Assembly (NCBI RefSeq): GCF_900117445.1
Contig: NZ_FPEJ01000001.1
Coordinates: 248,001-312,000 of the forward strand
From: Hyphomicrobium sp. NDB2Meth4
Lineage (GTDB): Bacteria; Pseudomonadota; Alphaproteobacteria; Rhizobiales; Hyphomicrobiaceae
Direction: 5' to 3'
Length of the DNA: 64,000 nucleotides
Shown: piece after piece, positions 10,662 through 19,750 of the stretch
Numbering within the stretch: position 1 is the stretch's first letter
How the letters are laid out: every line of letters starts with the position of its first letter
The notes under the pieces: model-generated
Databases searched by the model: none
What the model was told of the DNA's origin: nothing
Seen by the model: only the letters and a program-made list of their open reading frames with translations
Position numbers and translations under genes: made by a program

Positions 10662-10682
10662 AGATTAGAATAGTTCTAATCT
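10662..10682 (+). promoter_or_regulatory. Irr-type iron control element (ICE-like palindrome) upstream of mbfA
   Basis: A perfect palindrome AGATTAGAA-TAG-TTCTAATCT, 20 nt before the mbfA start codon. Its core, TTAGAA-n3-TTCTAA, matches the ICE motif bound by the haem-dependent regulator Irr in Rhizobiales, which is known to repress mbfA under low iron. The site sits where it would block the promoter or start region. No irr gene is in the window. Confidence 0.8.
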
Positions 10683-10702
10683 AAGCTGGAGGAGGCCCTT
10701 CA

Positions 10703-11659
10703 ATGCGCAAATTCTCCGATCTCGACGAGAGCGAAATCATCGCCCTCGCTATCTCTCTCGAAGAGGAGGACTCTCGCGTCTACCTCGAATATGCGCGCGG
10801 CCTGGAAGACCGATATCCCGCCTCGGCCAAGATCTTCACCGAGCTGGCAGCCGAGGAAAATGAGCACCGCCAGCGGCTGATCGACCTCTACCGCCGCCGC
10901 TTCGGCGAGCACATCCCCCTGATCCGCAGGCAGGATGTCTCTGGATTCGTCCAGCACGCACCGATCTGGCTGATCCGCCCGCTCGGTCTCGAGAAAGTGC
11001 GTAAACAGGCCGAGGAGCGCGAGTGGGAAACGCGCCAGTTCTATCAGCGCGCCCAGAACCGCGCGACGGACGCCGGAATTCGCAGGCTCCTGGGTGATCT
11101 TGCGGCCACCGAAGCTGGCCACGAGCGCCTCGCCCACCGCCTCGGCGAAAAGCATCTCAACCCTGACGCCCGCGCCGAGGAAGCCGAAGTGCAGCGGCGC
11201 ATGTTCGTACTTCAGATCGTTCAGCCCGGCCTCGCCGGCCTCATGGACGGATCGGTTTCGACTCTGGCCCCACTGTTTGCTGCGGCCTTCGCCACCGCCA
11301 ACACTTGGGAGACATTTCTCGTCGGCCTCGCCGCGTCCGTCGGCGCCGGCATCTCCATGGGCTTCGCCGAGGCCTTGTCAGACGACGGCACGCTCACCGG
11401 ACGCGGCCATCCCTGGCTACGCGGCGCCGTCACCGGCGCCATGACCGCGATTGGCGGGCTTGGCCATACGCTCCCGTATTTGTTGAGTGATTTCCGCGCG
11501 GCAACGGCCCTCGCCATCGCCGTTGTGCTGATCGAGTTATGGATAATCGCCTGGATCCGCTCGCGTTACATGGATACCAAGTTTCTGCGTGCTGCATTTG
11601 AGGTTGTAGTCGGCGGCCTTATCGTGTTCGCTGCCGGCGTATTGATCGGCAATGCCTGA
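10703..11659 (+). CDS. mbfA: membrane-bound ferritin/iron exporter (rubrerythrin-VIT1 fusion)
   Basis: A 318-residue two-domain protein. Residues 1 to about 150 form a ferritin-like di-iron four-helix domain with Glu and ExxH ligands ('SLEEEDSRVYLEYA', 'AAEENEHRQRL', 'EEREWETRQFY', 'ATEAGHERLAHRL'). Residues about 170-318 form a VIT1/CCC1-type membrane domain ('PGLAGLMDGSVSTLAPLF', 'GAGISMGFAEALSDDG') with about five transmembrane helices. Homologues in Bradyrhizobium and Agrobacterium export iron and protect against iron and peroxide stress. The start has GGAGGA shortly upstream, and the Irr-like palindrome in front supports iron-dependent control. Confidence 0.93.
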   Translation: MRKFSDLDESEIIALAISLEEEDSRVYLEYARGLEDRYPASAKIFTELAAEENEHRQRLIDLYRRRFGEHIPLIRRQDVSGFVQHAPIWLIRPLGLEKVRKQAEEREWETRQFYQRAQNRATDAGIRRLLGDLAATEAGHERLAHRLGEKHLNPDARAEEAEVQRRMFVLQIVQPGLAGLMDGSVSTLAPLFAAAFATANTWETFLVGLAASVGAGISMGFAEALSDDGTLTGRGHPWLRGAVTGAMTAIGGLGHTLPYLLSDFRAATALAIAVVLIELWIIAWIRSRYMDTKFLRAAFEVVVGGLIVFAAGVLIGNA

Positions 11660-11763
11660 AGCGGGCATGCTCGGGGCGAAAGTCAGGCGACGTCTTGACG
11701 TCGCCACATCCACCGGCATTGAGTACCCCGCCACCGACCGCCAACCCCCCAAAAGGACGCGTG

Positions 11764-13092
11764 ATGCACGTTAATAAGATTTGCGCGGCTTCTATCGCCG
11801 CCGCCATGTTTTTCGGCGCCAGCCTTACTGCCCTAGCGCAAATCGCTCCTCCCCAGGGCAAAACTCATTCTCCTGTCATCAAGGCGGCGGCGCCAGGCGT
11901 CTCCCAGCACGCAACGCACCCCAATAAGCGTCCGCCCTATCCGCCGCCGAAGGATAACTGCCGCAACACCGAGAGCTTCGAAGCATGGAAGGCGCGCTTC
12001 CGTAAGCAGGCAGCCGCACAGGGCGTCAGCCGCCGGTCCATCGCCATCGTCGACGGGATTCCGCTCGCCACCAACATCATCGGACGCGATCGCAAGCAAG
12101 GTGCGATCTTCGTCATGACGTTCCTCGACTTCCAGACCAAGCTGGCGACGCCGAACCGCGTGCAGTCGAGCAAGCGCAAGGTTGCCGAGCATCGCGCCAC
12201 CTTCGAGCGCGCCGCAAAAGAATTCGGCGTGCCCGCTTCGGTCATCACCGGCTTCTGGGCGCTGGAAAGCGATTTTGGCGCCGGCATGGGCAAGCTCCCC
12301 ATTTTGCCCTCGCTCGTCGCCCTCGCCTATGATTGCCGCCGCGGCGAGATGTTCACCGAGGAGCTGATCGCCGCTCTACAAATCATTGACCGCGGCGACA
12401 TGAACCCGTCGGGAATGATCGGCTCGTGGGCGGGCGAGATCGGCCAGACGCAGTTCCTCCCGACGCGCTATCTCGACTACGCCATCGACTATGATGGCGA
12501 CGGTCGCATCAACCTGTTCTCCAACGATGACGATGTCATCGGGTCGACCGCCAACTACATGCACAACCTCGGCTGGCGTCCCAACGAACCCTGGCTCGAG
12601 GAAGTGCGGGTCACGCGCGACCTGCCGTGGGAACAGGCCGACCTCGCCATCAAGCTGCCGCGCTCGCAGTGGGCCGATTGGGGCATCACGTACCCCGACG
12701 GCAGCGCTGTCCCCTCCGACGCTCTACAGGCATCGCTTCTGCTGCCCATGGGGCGCAATGGGCCGGCATTCCTCGCCTACCCGAACTTCGACATCTACAC
12801 TGAATGGAACAACTCGCTGAGCTACGCGACGACCGCCGCCTATCTCGCTACCCGGATCGACGGTGCGCCCGCCATGTCGCGCGGCCGCGGCAATACCAAT
12901 GGTCTGGACGCTGCAGGAACCAGAGAGCTGCAAACGCTCCTCACCCGCCGCGGCTATGATGTCGGCAAGATTGACGGGCTCGCCGGCGCCAAGACCCGCG
13001 CTGCGGTCAAGGACATGCAGATGAAGCTCGGCCTCCCTGCCGACTCCTACGCAACTCCCGAGCTGCTCGCGGCTCTGCGCTCTCGCCGCTAA
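11764..13092 (+). CDS. lytic murein transglycosylase, MltB family, with peptidoglycan-binding domain
   Basis: A secreted enzyme of 442 residues cleaving the MurNAc-GlcNAc bond to leave 1,6-anhydroMurNAc. Signal peptide MHVNKICAASIAAAMFFG...ALAQ. The SLT-like catalytic domain carries 'GFWALESDFGAGMG' (catalytic Glu), 'GSWAGEIGQTQFLPTRYLDYAIDYDGDG'-type motifs (GQTQFLP; DYDGDGRINLF) and 'STANYMHNLGW'. A PG_binding_1 domain ends the chain ('LQTLLTRRGYDVGKIDGLAG'). The start is the ATG with AAGGAC upstream, immediately before the signal peptide. It stands alone in the operon sense; a hairpin repeat follows. Confidence 0.92.
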   Translation: MHVNKICAASIAAAMFFGASLTALAQIAPPQGKTHSPVIKAAAPGVSQHATHPNKRPPYPPPKDNCRNTESFEAWKARFRKQAAAQGVSRRSIAIVDGIPLATNIIGRDRKQGAIFVMTFLDFQTKLATPNRVQSSKRKVAEHRATFERAAKEFGVPASVITGFWALESDFGAGMGKLPILPSLVALAYDCRRGEMFTEELIAALQIIDRGDMNPSGMIGSWAGEIGQTQFLPTRYLDYAIDYDGDGRINLFSNDDDVIGSTANYMHNLGWRPNEPWLEEVRVTRDLPWEQADLAIKLPRSQWADWGITYPDGSAVPSDALQASLLLPMGRNGPAFLAYPNFDIYTEWNNSLSYATTAAYLATRIDGAPAMSRGRGNTNGLDAAGTRELQTLLTRRGYDVGKIDGLAGAKTRAAVKDMQMKLGLPADSYATPELLAALRSRR

Positions 13093-13112
13093 GGACGATA
13101 GCTCGCATTAAA

Positions 13113-13138
13113 GTCATCCCGGGCTTGCCCGGGATGAC
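13113..13138. repeat. perfect short inverted repeat (12-bp arms)
   Basis: GTCATCCCGGGC-TT-GCCCGGGATGAC lies between the transglycosylase and ndh stops (convergent genes). The GTCATCCCGG core recurs in the longer inverted repeats near 18.8 and 49.5 kb. It could also act as a bidirectional terminator, but there is no T-run. Confidence 0.7.
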
Positions 13139-13183
13139 AAAGGTCTGACGACCCAGCGCCAGTTGCCTATTGCCGACGGCAAA

Positions 13184-14575
13184 TCAGTGCAGCTTGACCA
13201 CCGGTTCGGTGCGCCGCGTCAGTGACCGCGACAGCGAGTCGAGCAGCACCTTCCATGGCCCATGCAGCGCCATCTCGTGCATCTTGTAGAGCGAGCGATA
13301 CATCAGTCGCGCGAACAGCCCTTCGATGATGAAGCTGCCGCCGACGATGAAGCCCATCAGGTTGCCCACCGTCGAATAGTGACCGAGTGACACCAGCGAT
13401 CCGAAGTCGCGATAGTGGAATGGCCGCAGCGGCTCGCCCTTCAGCTTGCGCTGAATCTCTACGTAGAGGTGCGAGGCTTCCTGATGCGCCGCCTGCGCAC
13501 GCGGCGGAATTGCCATCGTCTCACCTTCCGGCACCAGATACGCGCAATCGCCCATCGCAAATATGTTCGGGTCCTTCGTCGTCTGCAGCGTATCTGTGAC
13601 GACCAGCTGGTTCGACTTGCTCACTTCCAAGCCGTCCATGTGCGCCAGCACCTGCGGTCCGCGCACGCCGGCCGCCCACACCACGAGCTCTGATGGCACG
13701 AACTTGCCGTTCGCAAGCTTCACGCCTTCAGCAGTCACCTCGGTCACGCGCGAATTGGCAAGGATGTCCACCTTGAGATCGCGCAGCGTGTCGGCGACAC
13801 CGTTGGCAATCCGATCCGGCAACGCCGGCAGAATGCGCGGCGCCGCTTCGATCAGCGTGATCTTGATGTCGTTCTCGGGGTCGATCTTGTCGAGACCGAA
13901 CGCAACGACGCCGCGCGCCGTGCGATGCAGTTCCGCCGCAAGCTCGGTACCCGTCGCGCCCGCACCGATGATGGCGACGTCGAGCTGCCCCGGCTTGACC
14001 GGCCCTTCCTGCGCATACGCGCGCACGCAGGCATTGATCAGCCGCCTGTTGAAGCGCTCTGCCTGCTCCGGCGTGTCGAGCATGATTGCATACTTCGCAA
14101 CGCCGGGCGTGCCGAAGTCATTACCCACCGAGCCGATCGCCACGACCAGAATATCGTAGTGGAACGAGCGAACCGGCGTGATCTCGCGCCCTTCCTCGTC
14201 GAAGGTCGCCGCGACGTAGACCAGCTTCTTCTCGCGATCGACACCGGTCATCTCGCCGTAGCGGAACTTGAAACCGTGCCAATAGCCCTGCGCCTGATAC
14301 TCCAGCTCGTGCTGCGCCGTATCCATGCTACCGGCCGCAATCTCGTGCAGCAGCGGCTTCCAGATGTGCGTGCGCGCGCGCTCGATCAGCGACACCTGCG
14401 CCTTCTTCTTGCGCCACCAGCGGTCGCGCCCGAGCTTGTCGCCCAGCCGGGTGGCGAGCTCCAGCCCGCCAGCACCACCGCCAACGATGACAATGTGCGG
14501 CAGGTCGGCATCGCCTGTGCCGACGGGCATCACTTTGGTTGTATCAGGAGCGGTCGTCGTCTCGGTCATCGCCAA
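13184..14575 (-). CDS. ndh: type II NADH dehydrogenase (NDH-2)
   Basis: A single-subunit, non-proton-pumping NADH:quinone oxidoreductase on the inner face of the membrane, 463 residues. Two Rossmann motifs are present: FAD site 'IVIVGGGAGGLELATRLG' and NADH site 'VAIIGAGATGTELAAELH'; the third FAD contact is 'NIFAMGDCAYL'. The C-terminal stretch ('FIVGGSFIIEGLFARLMYRSL') is amphipathic to hydrophobic, as in membrane-anchored NDH-2. The N-terminal 25 residues (Thr/Asp-rich) are not conserved; the start could be the second Met. It is preceded on the same strand by a small membrane-protein ORF. Confidence 0.93.
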   Translation of the reverse strand: MAMTETTTAPDTTKVMPVGTGDADLPHIVIVGGGAGGLELATRLGDKLGRDRWWRKKKAQVSLIERARTHIWKPLLHEIAAGSMDTAQHELEYQAQGYWHGFKFRYGEMTGVDREKKLVYVAATFDEEGREITPVRSFHYDILVVAIGSVGNDFGTPGVAKYAIMLDTPEQAERFNRRLINACVRAYAQEGPVKPGQLDVAIIGAGATGTELAAELHRTARGVVAFGLDKIDPENDIKITLIEAAPRILPALPDRIANGVADTLRDLKVDILANSRVTEVTAEGVKLANGKFVPSELVVWAAGVRGPQVLAHMDGLEVSKSNQLVVTDTLQTTKDPNIFAMGDCAYLVPEGETMAIPPRAQAAHQEASHLYVEIQRKLKGEPLRPFHYRDFGSLVSLGHYSTVGNLMGFIVGGSFIIEGLFARLMYRSLYKMHEMALHGPWKVLLDSLSRSLTRRTEPVVKLH

Positions 14576-14694
14576 GCGCCTCTTGGGGTTTCAACCTACG
14601 GGCCGACGCGCTTATACCATCTGCCGACACGCAGCACGCTATGGCCGAATATATCGGTTCAATAGCCGGGCTGATTTGCGACAGCGAGCAGGCA

Positions 14695-14859
14695 CTATGG
14701 CGCGGGCTGCTGTGGCGCAGGGGCCGGCATTTCCAACGGCGCGCCGTCCGGCGAAGTCGGCGCCGTGACGAACGGGAGATCGGCGAACACGAACGTGTAG
14801 GCGAGCGCCGCCGCGACGCAGAGCAAAAATCCAATAATAAGAAACTTACGATTGTCCAT
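14695..14859 (-). CDS. small single-pass membrane protein (hypothetical, 54 residues)
   Basis: Begins MDNRKFLIIGFLLCVAAALA, a charged N-terminus followed by one clear transmembrane helix (about 5-27), and ends in a Pro/Ala-rich tail (PAPAPQQPAP). It reads toward ndh with a gap of about 120 nt. The ribosome-binding site is weak (GGGGACC about 9-12 nt upstream). The charge-hydrophobic-Pro/Ala layout looks like a real small envelope protein; function unknown. Confidence 0.5.
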   Translation of the reverse strand: MDNRKFLIIGFLLCVAAALAYTFVFADLPFVTAPTSPDGAPLEMPAPAPQQPAP

Positions 14860-15000
14860 CATTGCGTCGGGGTCCCCGTGCTCGCGAGTGAAAACTCCCG
14901 AACAGGAAGCACGTAACCTCCTGAAAAACCGCTAAGCCCCGGATTTATCCCGCGGCCTTCGTCGCTAGGGGACGCAGGAGTCCGTAGCCACCTGCAGCGC

Positions 15001-17433
15001 TCAGGACCGGATTTCACCGCCCGTCGCCGACTTCACGGCCGCCGCAATCTTCGCCGACACCGCCTCGATATCCTTGTCGGTCAGCGTTTCAGCCGTCGGT
15101 TGCAGCGTCACCTCGATGCCGAGCGACTTCTTGCCTTCCTTCTCCAAGGCCCCGCCCTCGAACACGTCGAACACGGAAACCTCACGGATCAGCACCTTGT
15201 CGACGCCAGCCGCAGCGCGCACTACGTCGCCCGCCGCCACGCCCTTGTCGAGCACGAAGGCAAAGTCACGCCGCACCGGCATCAGGTCGTTGGCTTCGAG
15301 ACGCGGCTTCGCCCGGCTTTTCGCCTTCTGCGGCGGCAGCGCATCGAGGAAGATCTCGAACGCAGCGACAGTGCCTTCGACGTCCAGCGCCTTCAGCGCC
15401 GCCGGATGCAACTCGCCGAAGTAGGCAAGCACTGTCTTCGGCCCGAGCCGCAGCGTCCCCGAGCGGCCCGGGTGATACCACTCCGGCGCATCGCGCGTGA
15501 CCTGCGCCTTGCTCGGATCGAACCCGAGCGACGCCAGCACAGCAAGCACATCGGCTTTCGCATCGAACACGTCGACGCTCTTGGCTGCGCCATCCCAATG
15601 ACGGCCGCTTCCACTCGCCTTCGCCGAGCCCGCGCGCACGCCGGTCGCCGAGTTGTATTGATCTTCAGGCTTCTCGCCGCGATACGCCTGCCCAAGCTCG
15701 AACAGAGCCGCATCGCCGAAGCCGCGATTCTGGTTGCGCTTCAGCGCTGTCAGCAGACCGGGCAGCAGCCCCGGCCGCATGAACGTCATCTCGACCGAGA
15801 TCGGGTTGGCGAGTTCCAGCGCCTTGTCGCCGCCGCCGAACGCTTTCGCCTCGCCCTCGGGAAGGAACGACCAAGTCACCGCCTCGACCAAACCGCGCGC
15901 AGCCAACGTGCGCCGCGCACGCCGTGCGCGCTTCTGCCGATCGGTCAGCACCGGTCGCGCCACGCCTTCCGGACGCTCCAGCGGCGTCAGCGGAATGCGA
16001 TCGAGCCCGGCGATGCGCACCACCTCTTCCACAAGGTCCGCCGCGCCATGAATGTCCGGCCGCCACGTCGGCACCGTCACCTTGGCAGCTTTGCCCTTGC
16101 CGGCGATGGTGCACCCGAGCGCTTCGAGGATCGTCTTGATCTCGGCATCCTTGATGTCGATGCCCGACAGCTTGGCGACGCGCGCATAATCGAAGTCGAT
16201 CACGCGCTTGTCGTCCGGCTGCTTGCCGGCAACCTTTGCCTTCGACGGCTCGCCGCCGCAGAGCTTCAGAATCATCTCGGTCGCAAGATCGAGACCCGGC
16301 AGTTCGGACGCGGGATCAATGCCGCGCTCGAACCGGTAGCGTGCATCCGTCACGAGGCCGGTCTTGCGACCCGTCTGCGCCGTGCGCACCGGATCGAAGT
16401 AGGCGCTCTCGATCAGCACGTTCACCGTCGCGTCGGTCGAACCGGACTCCTCGCCGCCGATCACGCCGCCAAGACCCAGCGGGCCGCTGTCGTCGGCGAT
16501 CACGCACATCGTCTCGTCGACCGCGTACTCCTTGCCGTCGAGCGCGAGGAACTTCTCGCCCGCCTTGCCGAGGCGCGCGCGCACGGCGCCCTTCAGCTTG
16601 TCGGCGTCATAGACGTGCAACGGGCGCCCGCGATCCTGGCTGATGTAGTTCGTCACGTCGACCAGCGCATTGATCGGACGAAGCCCAACGGCCTTCAGCC
16701 GCTGCTGCAGCCACGCAGGTGACGGGCCGTTCTTTACACCGCGCACATAACGCGCCGCGAACACCGGACAGGCGTTCGCCGTGTCCTTGGAAAACTCCAG
16801 CTTCACGTCGACCGGGCTGTCGAAGGACCCCTCGACGCCCTCGATCTTCGGCTCCGGCTTCAGCTTGCCCATGCCCGCGGCTGCCAGATCGCGCGCAATG
16901 CCGCGCACGCCGGTGCAATCCGGACGGTTCGGCGTCAGCTTCACCTCGAATACCGGATCGTTGAGACCTGCAGCGTCGATGTACGCTTCGCCGACACGCG
17001 CGGCCATGTCCTCAGGCAGCTCGATGATACCGGCGCTTTCGTCGGAAAGCTCAAGCTCGGCCGCCGAGCACATCATGCCGTTCGAAATGACGCCGCGAAC
17101 CGGCTTCTTCTCCAGCGTGATGTCCGAGCCCGGAATGTACGTGCCGAGCGGCGCGAACACGCCGACGAGGCCCGTGCGCGCGTTCGGCGCGCCGCACACC
17201 ACTTCGAGGGGCGGCTTACCCTTCTCCGTCTCGACCATCACGATCTGCAGCTTGTCGGCATTGGGATGGCGCTTCGCCTCGACGATGCGCGCCACGCGGA
17301 ATGCACCAAGCTTCTTGGCCGGATCCTCGACGCTCTCGACCTCGAGCCCGATCGCCGACAGCTTCTCCTCGAGCGCCTCGATCGAAGCGTCCGTATCGAG
17401 ATGATCCTTGAGCCAGCTCAACGTGAATTTCAT
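15001..17433 (-). CDS. pheT: phenylalanyl-tRNA synthetase beta subunit
   Basis: An 810-residue beta subunit of the alpha2-beta2 enzyme charging tRNA-Phe. Domains in order: OB-fold tRNA-binding (about 40-150, 'GVFAPLGTYIPGSDI'), B3/4 editing domain, B5 repeat ('IDFDYARVAKLSGIDI'), catalytic-like core, and a C-terminal ferredoxin-like anticodon-binding domain ('PPQKAKSRAKPRLEANDLMP...RRDFAFVLDKGV'). Length and order are normal. The start codon directly abuts the stop of a 79-residue ORF that separates it from pheS. Confidence 0.97.
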   Translation of the reverse strand: MKFTLSWLKDHLDTDASIEALEEKLSAIGLEVESVEDPAKKLGAFRVARIVEAKRHPNADKLQIVMVETEKGKPPLEVVCGAPNARTGLVGVFAPLGTYIPGSDITLEKKPVRGVISNGMMCSAAELELSDESAGIIELPEDMAARVGEAYIDAAGLNDPVFEVKLTPNRPDCTGVRGIARDLAAAGMGKLKPEPKIEGVEGSFDSPVDVKLEFSKDTANACPVFAARYVRGVKNGPSPAWLQQRLKAVGLRPINALVDVTNYISQDRGRPLHVYDADKLKGAVRARLGKAGEKFLALDGKEYAVDETMCVIADDSGPLGLGGVIGGEESGSTDATVNVLIESAYFDPVRTAQTGRKTGLVTDARYRFERGIDPASELPGLDLATEMILKLCGGEPSKAKVAGKQPDDKRVIDFDYARVAKLSGIDIKDAEIKTILEALGCTIAGKGKAAKVTVPTWRPDIHGAADLVEEVVRIAGLDRIPLTPLERPEGVARPVLTDRQKRARRARRTLAARGLVEAVTWSFLPEGEAKAFGGGDKALELANPISVEMTFMRPGLLPGLLTALKRNQNRGFGDAALFELGQAYRGEKPEDQYNSATGVRAGSAKASGSGRHWDGAAKSVDVFDAKADVLAVLASLGFDPSKAQVTRDAPEWYHPGRSGTLRLGPKTVLAYFGELHPAALKALDVEGTVAAFEIFLDALPPQKAKSRAKPRLEANDLMPVRRDFAFVLDKGVAAGDVVRAAAGVDKVLIREVSVFDVFEGGALEKEGKKSLGIEVTLQPTAETLTDKDIEAVSAKIAAAVKSATGGEIRS

Positions 17434-17673
17434 CTAGGCCTCAAACCCGTACGTCTCTTTCAAGATGCGAAAGAGTTGCTCAGCAGCCTCTCGGCCAACT
17501 TGAATAGTCTGGCTCTGCTTGTTGGGCTTCGCGCGATCTTCGGAGCCCAATGTATCTATCTGGACGATAGGAGTGCCAGTCTCACTGCCGAATACCTTCA
17601 CATGCCCCACCAGCTGAGTGAGGTGCAGCTTGCCGGACCCTGGCTTTCGCTCGAAGGATGTAATCCAAGCCAT
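17434..17673 (-). CDS. small conserved-looking protein between pheS and pheT (unknown function)
   Basis: 79 residues, starting MAWITSFERKPGSGK, with a beta-rich pattern and the motif 'QIDTLGSEDRAKPNKQSQTI' followed by an alpha-helical end (AAEQLFRILKETYGFEA). The 'DTxGSxDR...P-K-SQ-IQ' pattern recalls a group of about 80-residue uncharacterised bacterial proteins sometimes found near mobile or defence genes; that is from memory. It begins 17 nt after pheS and ends where pheT starts, so translation is surely coupled to both. Its role is unknown; it could be a recent insertion into the operon or an adapted regulator. Confidence 0.8.
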   Translation of the reverse strand: MAWITSFERKPGSGKLHLTQLVGHVKVFGSETGTPIVQIDTLGSEDRAKPNKQSQTIQVGREAAEQLFRILKETYGFEA

Positions 17674-17690
17674 CGCCGATTACTCCCTGT

Positions 17691-18773
17691 TTAGCCCGAC
17701 AATCCGCCCGACAGCGTCGGCACGTCGAGCACCGAGAAGCCGTAGTGGCGCAGCCAGCGCAGATCGCCCGAGAAGAACGCGCGCAGATCGGTGAGGCCGT
17801 ATTTCAGCATCGCCAGGCGGTCGAGACCGACACCGAATGCAAAGCCCTGGTACTTCTCCGGGTCGAGGCCGCAATTGCGGATCACGTTCGGATGCACCAT
17901 TCCGCAGCCGAGAATCTCCAGCCACTGGCCCGGCTTGCCGATCGCCTCGGCGCCGACGTCGACCTCCATCGACGGCTCGGTGAACGGGAAGTGCGAAGCG
18001 CGGAAGCGCATCTTCACCTCGTCCACCTCGAAGAACGCCTTGCAGAACTCCTCGAGCACCCACTTCAGATGCCCCATGTGCGTGGTCTCGTCGATGACGA
18101 GCCCCTCGATCTGATGGAACATCGGCGTGTGCGTCTGGTCGCTGTCGCAGCGGTAGACGCGCCCCGGCGCGATCACGCGGATCGGCGGCTTCTGCGACAT
18201 CATCGTGCGGATCTGCACCGGGCTCGTATGCGTGCGCAAAAGCATGCGCGAGCCGTCCGCCTTCGTCTGGAAATAGAAGGTGTCGTGCTCCTGACGCGCA
18301 GGATGCTCCGGCGGAATGTTCAGCTTGGTGAAGTTGAGGTCGTCGCTCTCGATGTCCGGACCTTCAGCGACCGCGAACCCCATGTCGGCGAAGATCTCGA
18401 CGCACTCGTCGTAGACCTGGCTGACCGGGTGAATGCGCCCTTCGGCAACCGGGCCGAGGCGAACCGGCAGCGTAACATCCGCCCGCTCGCTTTCGAGCCG
18501 CTTCGCCAGCGCCTCGCCTTCGAGGGTCGACTTGCGTGCTTCGAGCGCTTCGGAAACGCGCCCCTTCAGCTCGTTGACCGATTGGCCGAACGCCTTGCGC
18601 TCTTCGGGCGGCAGCTTGCCGAGCGTCTGCATCAGCTCGGCGACGCGGCCCTTTTTGCCGAGCACCGCGATACGCACCTGCTCGATGGCAGCAAGATCGC
18701 CGGCGCCGGCAATGCCTGCCAGCAGCTCGGCCTCGAGGCCCTGAAGATCGGAACCGTTATCTGTCGAAGACAT
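17691..18773 (-). CDS. pheS: phenylalanyl-tRNA synthetase alpha subunit
   Basis: A class II catalytic subunit of 360 residues. An N-terminal coiled coil (about 1-90, '[22 protein letters not shown]') is followed by the synthetase core with 'TSPVQIRTM', '[17 protein letters not shown]' (motif 2 region) and '[16 protein letters not shown]' (motif 3). It forms a leftward operon with the 79-residue ORF and pheT. A long fold-back repeat lies between its start and rplT, so it may carry its own promoter or be attenuated there. Confidence 0.97.
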   Translation of the reverse strand: MSSTDNGSDLQGLEAELLAGIAGAGDLAAIEQVRIAVLGKKGRVAELMQTLGKLPPEERKAFGQSVNELKGRVSEALEARKSTLEGEALAKRLESERADVTLPVRLGPVAEGRIHPVSQVYDECVEIFADMGFAVAEGPDIESDDLNFTKLNIPPEHPARQEHDTFYFQTKADGSRMLLRTHTSPVQIRTMMSQKPPIRVIAPGRVYRCDSDQTHTPMFHQIEGLVIDETTHMGHLKWVLEEFCKAFFEVDEVKMRFRASHFPFTEPSMEVDVGAEAIGKPGQWLEILGCGMVHPNVIRNCGLDPEKYQGFAFGVGLDRLAMLKYGLTDLRAFFSGDLRWLRHYGFSVLDVPTLSGGLSG

Positions 18774-18797
18774 TCGCTCTCTCAGCTTGTCTCAAGT

Positions 18798-18887
18798 GTC
18801 GTCCCCGGGCTTGTCCCGAGGATCCACTGTGCCAATTGCGCTGGAGCAAGCGGATGCCTGGATCCCCGGCCCGTGGCCGGGGATGAC
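18798..18887. repeat. 90-bp inverted-repeat element between rplT and pheS
   Basis: The ends are imperfect 29-nt inverted repeats: one reads GTCGTCCCCGGGCTTGTCCC then GAGGATCCA; the complement of the other reads GTCATCCCCGGCCACGGGCC then GGGGATCCA. Such GTCATCCCCGG...GGATCCA fold-back repeats are widespread between genes in alphaproteobacteria; I recognise the type, not a named family. It would form a long hairpin in the rplT-pheS transcript. Confidence 0.75.
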
Positions 18888-18905
18888 AAGCTTTGAGGAG
18901 GAGCC

Positions 18906-19274
18906 TTAGGCTGCCGCCTTCTCGACGGCCTTGGCGGCCTGCTCGGTCAGCGCCTTGAACGCAGCGGCGTCGTGCACGGCGAGGTCGGCCAGCACCTTGC
19001 GGTCGATCTCGATCCCGGCCTTGTTGAGGCCATCGATAAATCGTCCGTAGGTCAGGCCATGCTCACGCACGGCGGCGTTGATGCGCTGGATCCACAGAGC
19101 GCGGAACGTACGCTTCTTCCGCTTACGATCGCGGAACTGGTACTGCATGGCCTTTTCGACGGCCTGCTTCGCGACGCGGATCGTATTCTTGCGGCGGCCA
19201 TAGTAACCCTTGGCGGCCTTCAGAACCTTCTTGTGCTTGGCATGGGCGGTAACGCCGCGCTTGACGCGTGCCAT
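18906..19274 (-). CDS. rplT: 50S ribosomal protein L20
   Basis: 122 residues, '[20 protein letters not shown]' to '...EKAAA', with the very basic N-terminal helix that threads into 23S rRNA and the canonical '[26 protein letters not shown]'-type block ([17 protein letters not shown]). It is needed early in 50S assembly. It follows rpmI by about 60 nt in the usual order; in other bacteria L20 represses the rpmI-rplT mRNA, which I could not test here. Confidence 0.97.
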   Translation of the reverse strand: MARVKRGVTAHAKHKKVLKAAKGYYGRRKNTIRVAKQAVEKAMQYQFRDRKRKKRTFRALWIQRINAAVREHGLTYGRFIDGLNKAGIEIDRKVLADLAVHDAAAFKALTEQAAKAVEKAAA

Positions 19275-19337
19275 ATGAGAACTCCGTTAGATGACGTTGC
19301 TGGTGCGAGCGAAAACTTGCTTCGAAAGCAAGCAGGC

Positions 19338-19538
19338 TCAGCGAGCGTAGGGCATGTACTTCTTGACGATCTTCGCATCGCTATCGTTCAGCACCATGGT
19401 GCCGCGCGCGTCGCGAATGAACTTCGTCGTGCGTTTGATCATGCCGTGACGCTTGCCGGCGGCCGCAGCCTTAACTTTGCCGGTGCCCGTCATCTTGAAG
19501 CGCTTCTTGGCGCCGCTCTTGGTCTTCATCTTGGGCAT
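19338..19538 (-). CDS. rpmI: 50S ribosomal protein L35
   Basis: 66 residues starting [20 protein letters not shown], with the typical '[19 protein letters not shown]' centre. The start is set by homology and by AAAGGA nine nt upstream; the open frame extends far upstream but not as L35. It is separated from infC by a gene for a secreted protein, an unusual interruption. Confidence 0.96.
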   Translation of the reverse strand: MPKMKTKSGAKKRFKMTGTGKVKAAAAGKRHGMIKRTTKFIRDARGTMVLNDSDAKIVKKYMPYAR

Positions 19539-19750
19539 TTGGCTGATCCTTTCTATACTCGTAGGCGGCCCTAATTCGCTCAACCGACGCATGGCCGGCG
19601 CGAAACGTCCCGTTACGGGAGGAGCCACCTGTTGAGGGTGTTCAAAGCATAAAAGCCGCCACGGCATGCCCCGCCGGGCGACTTGGGGGCTCCTTATACG
19701 GGCGCGCTCCATATTCCGCAAGCGGCCCGGGGCCCGATTTTTCAGCCCCT

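Noticed and set aside
15100-16722. 540-codon plus-strand open frame opposite pheT
   Set aside because: Arg/His-rich shadow of a well-supported synthetase gene; no recognisable motif.
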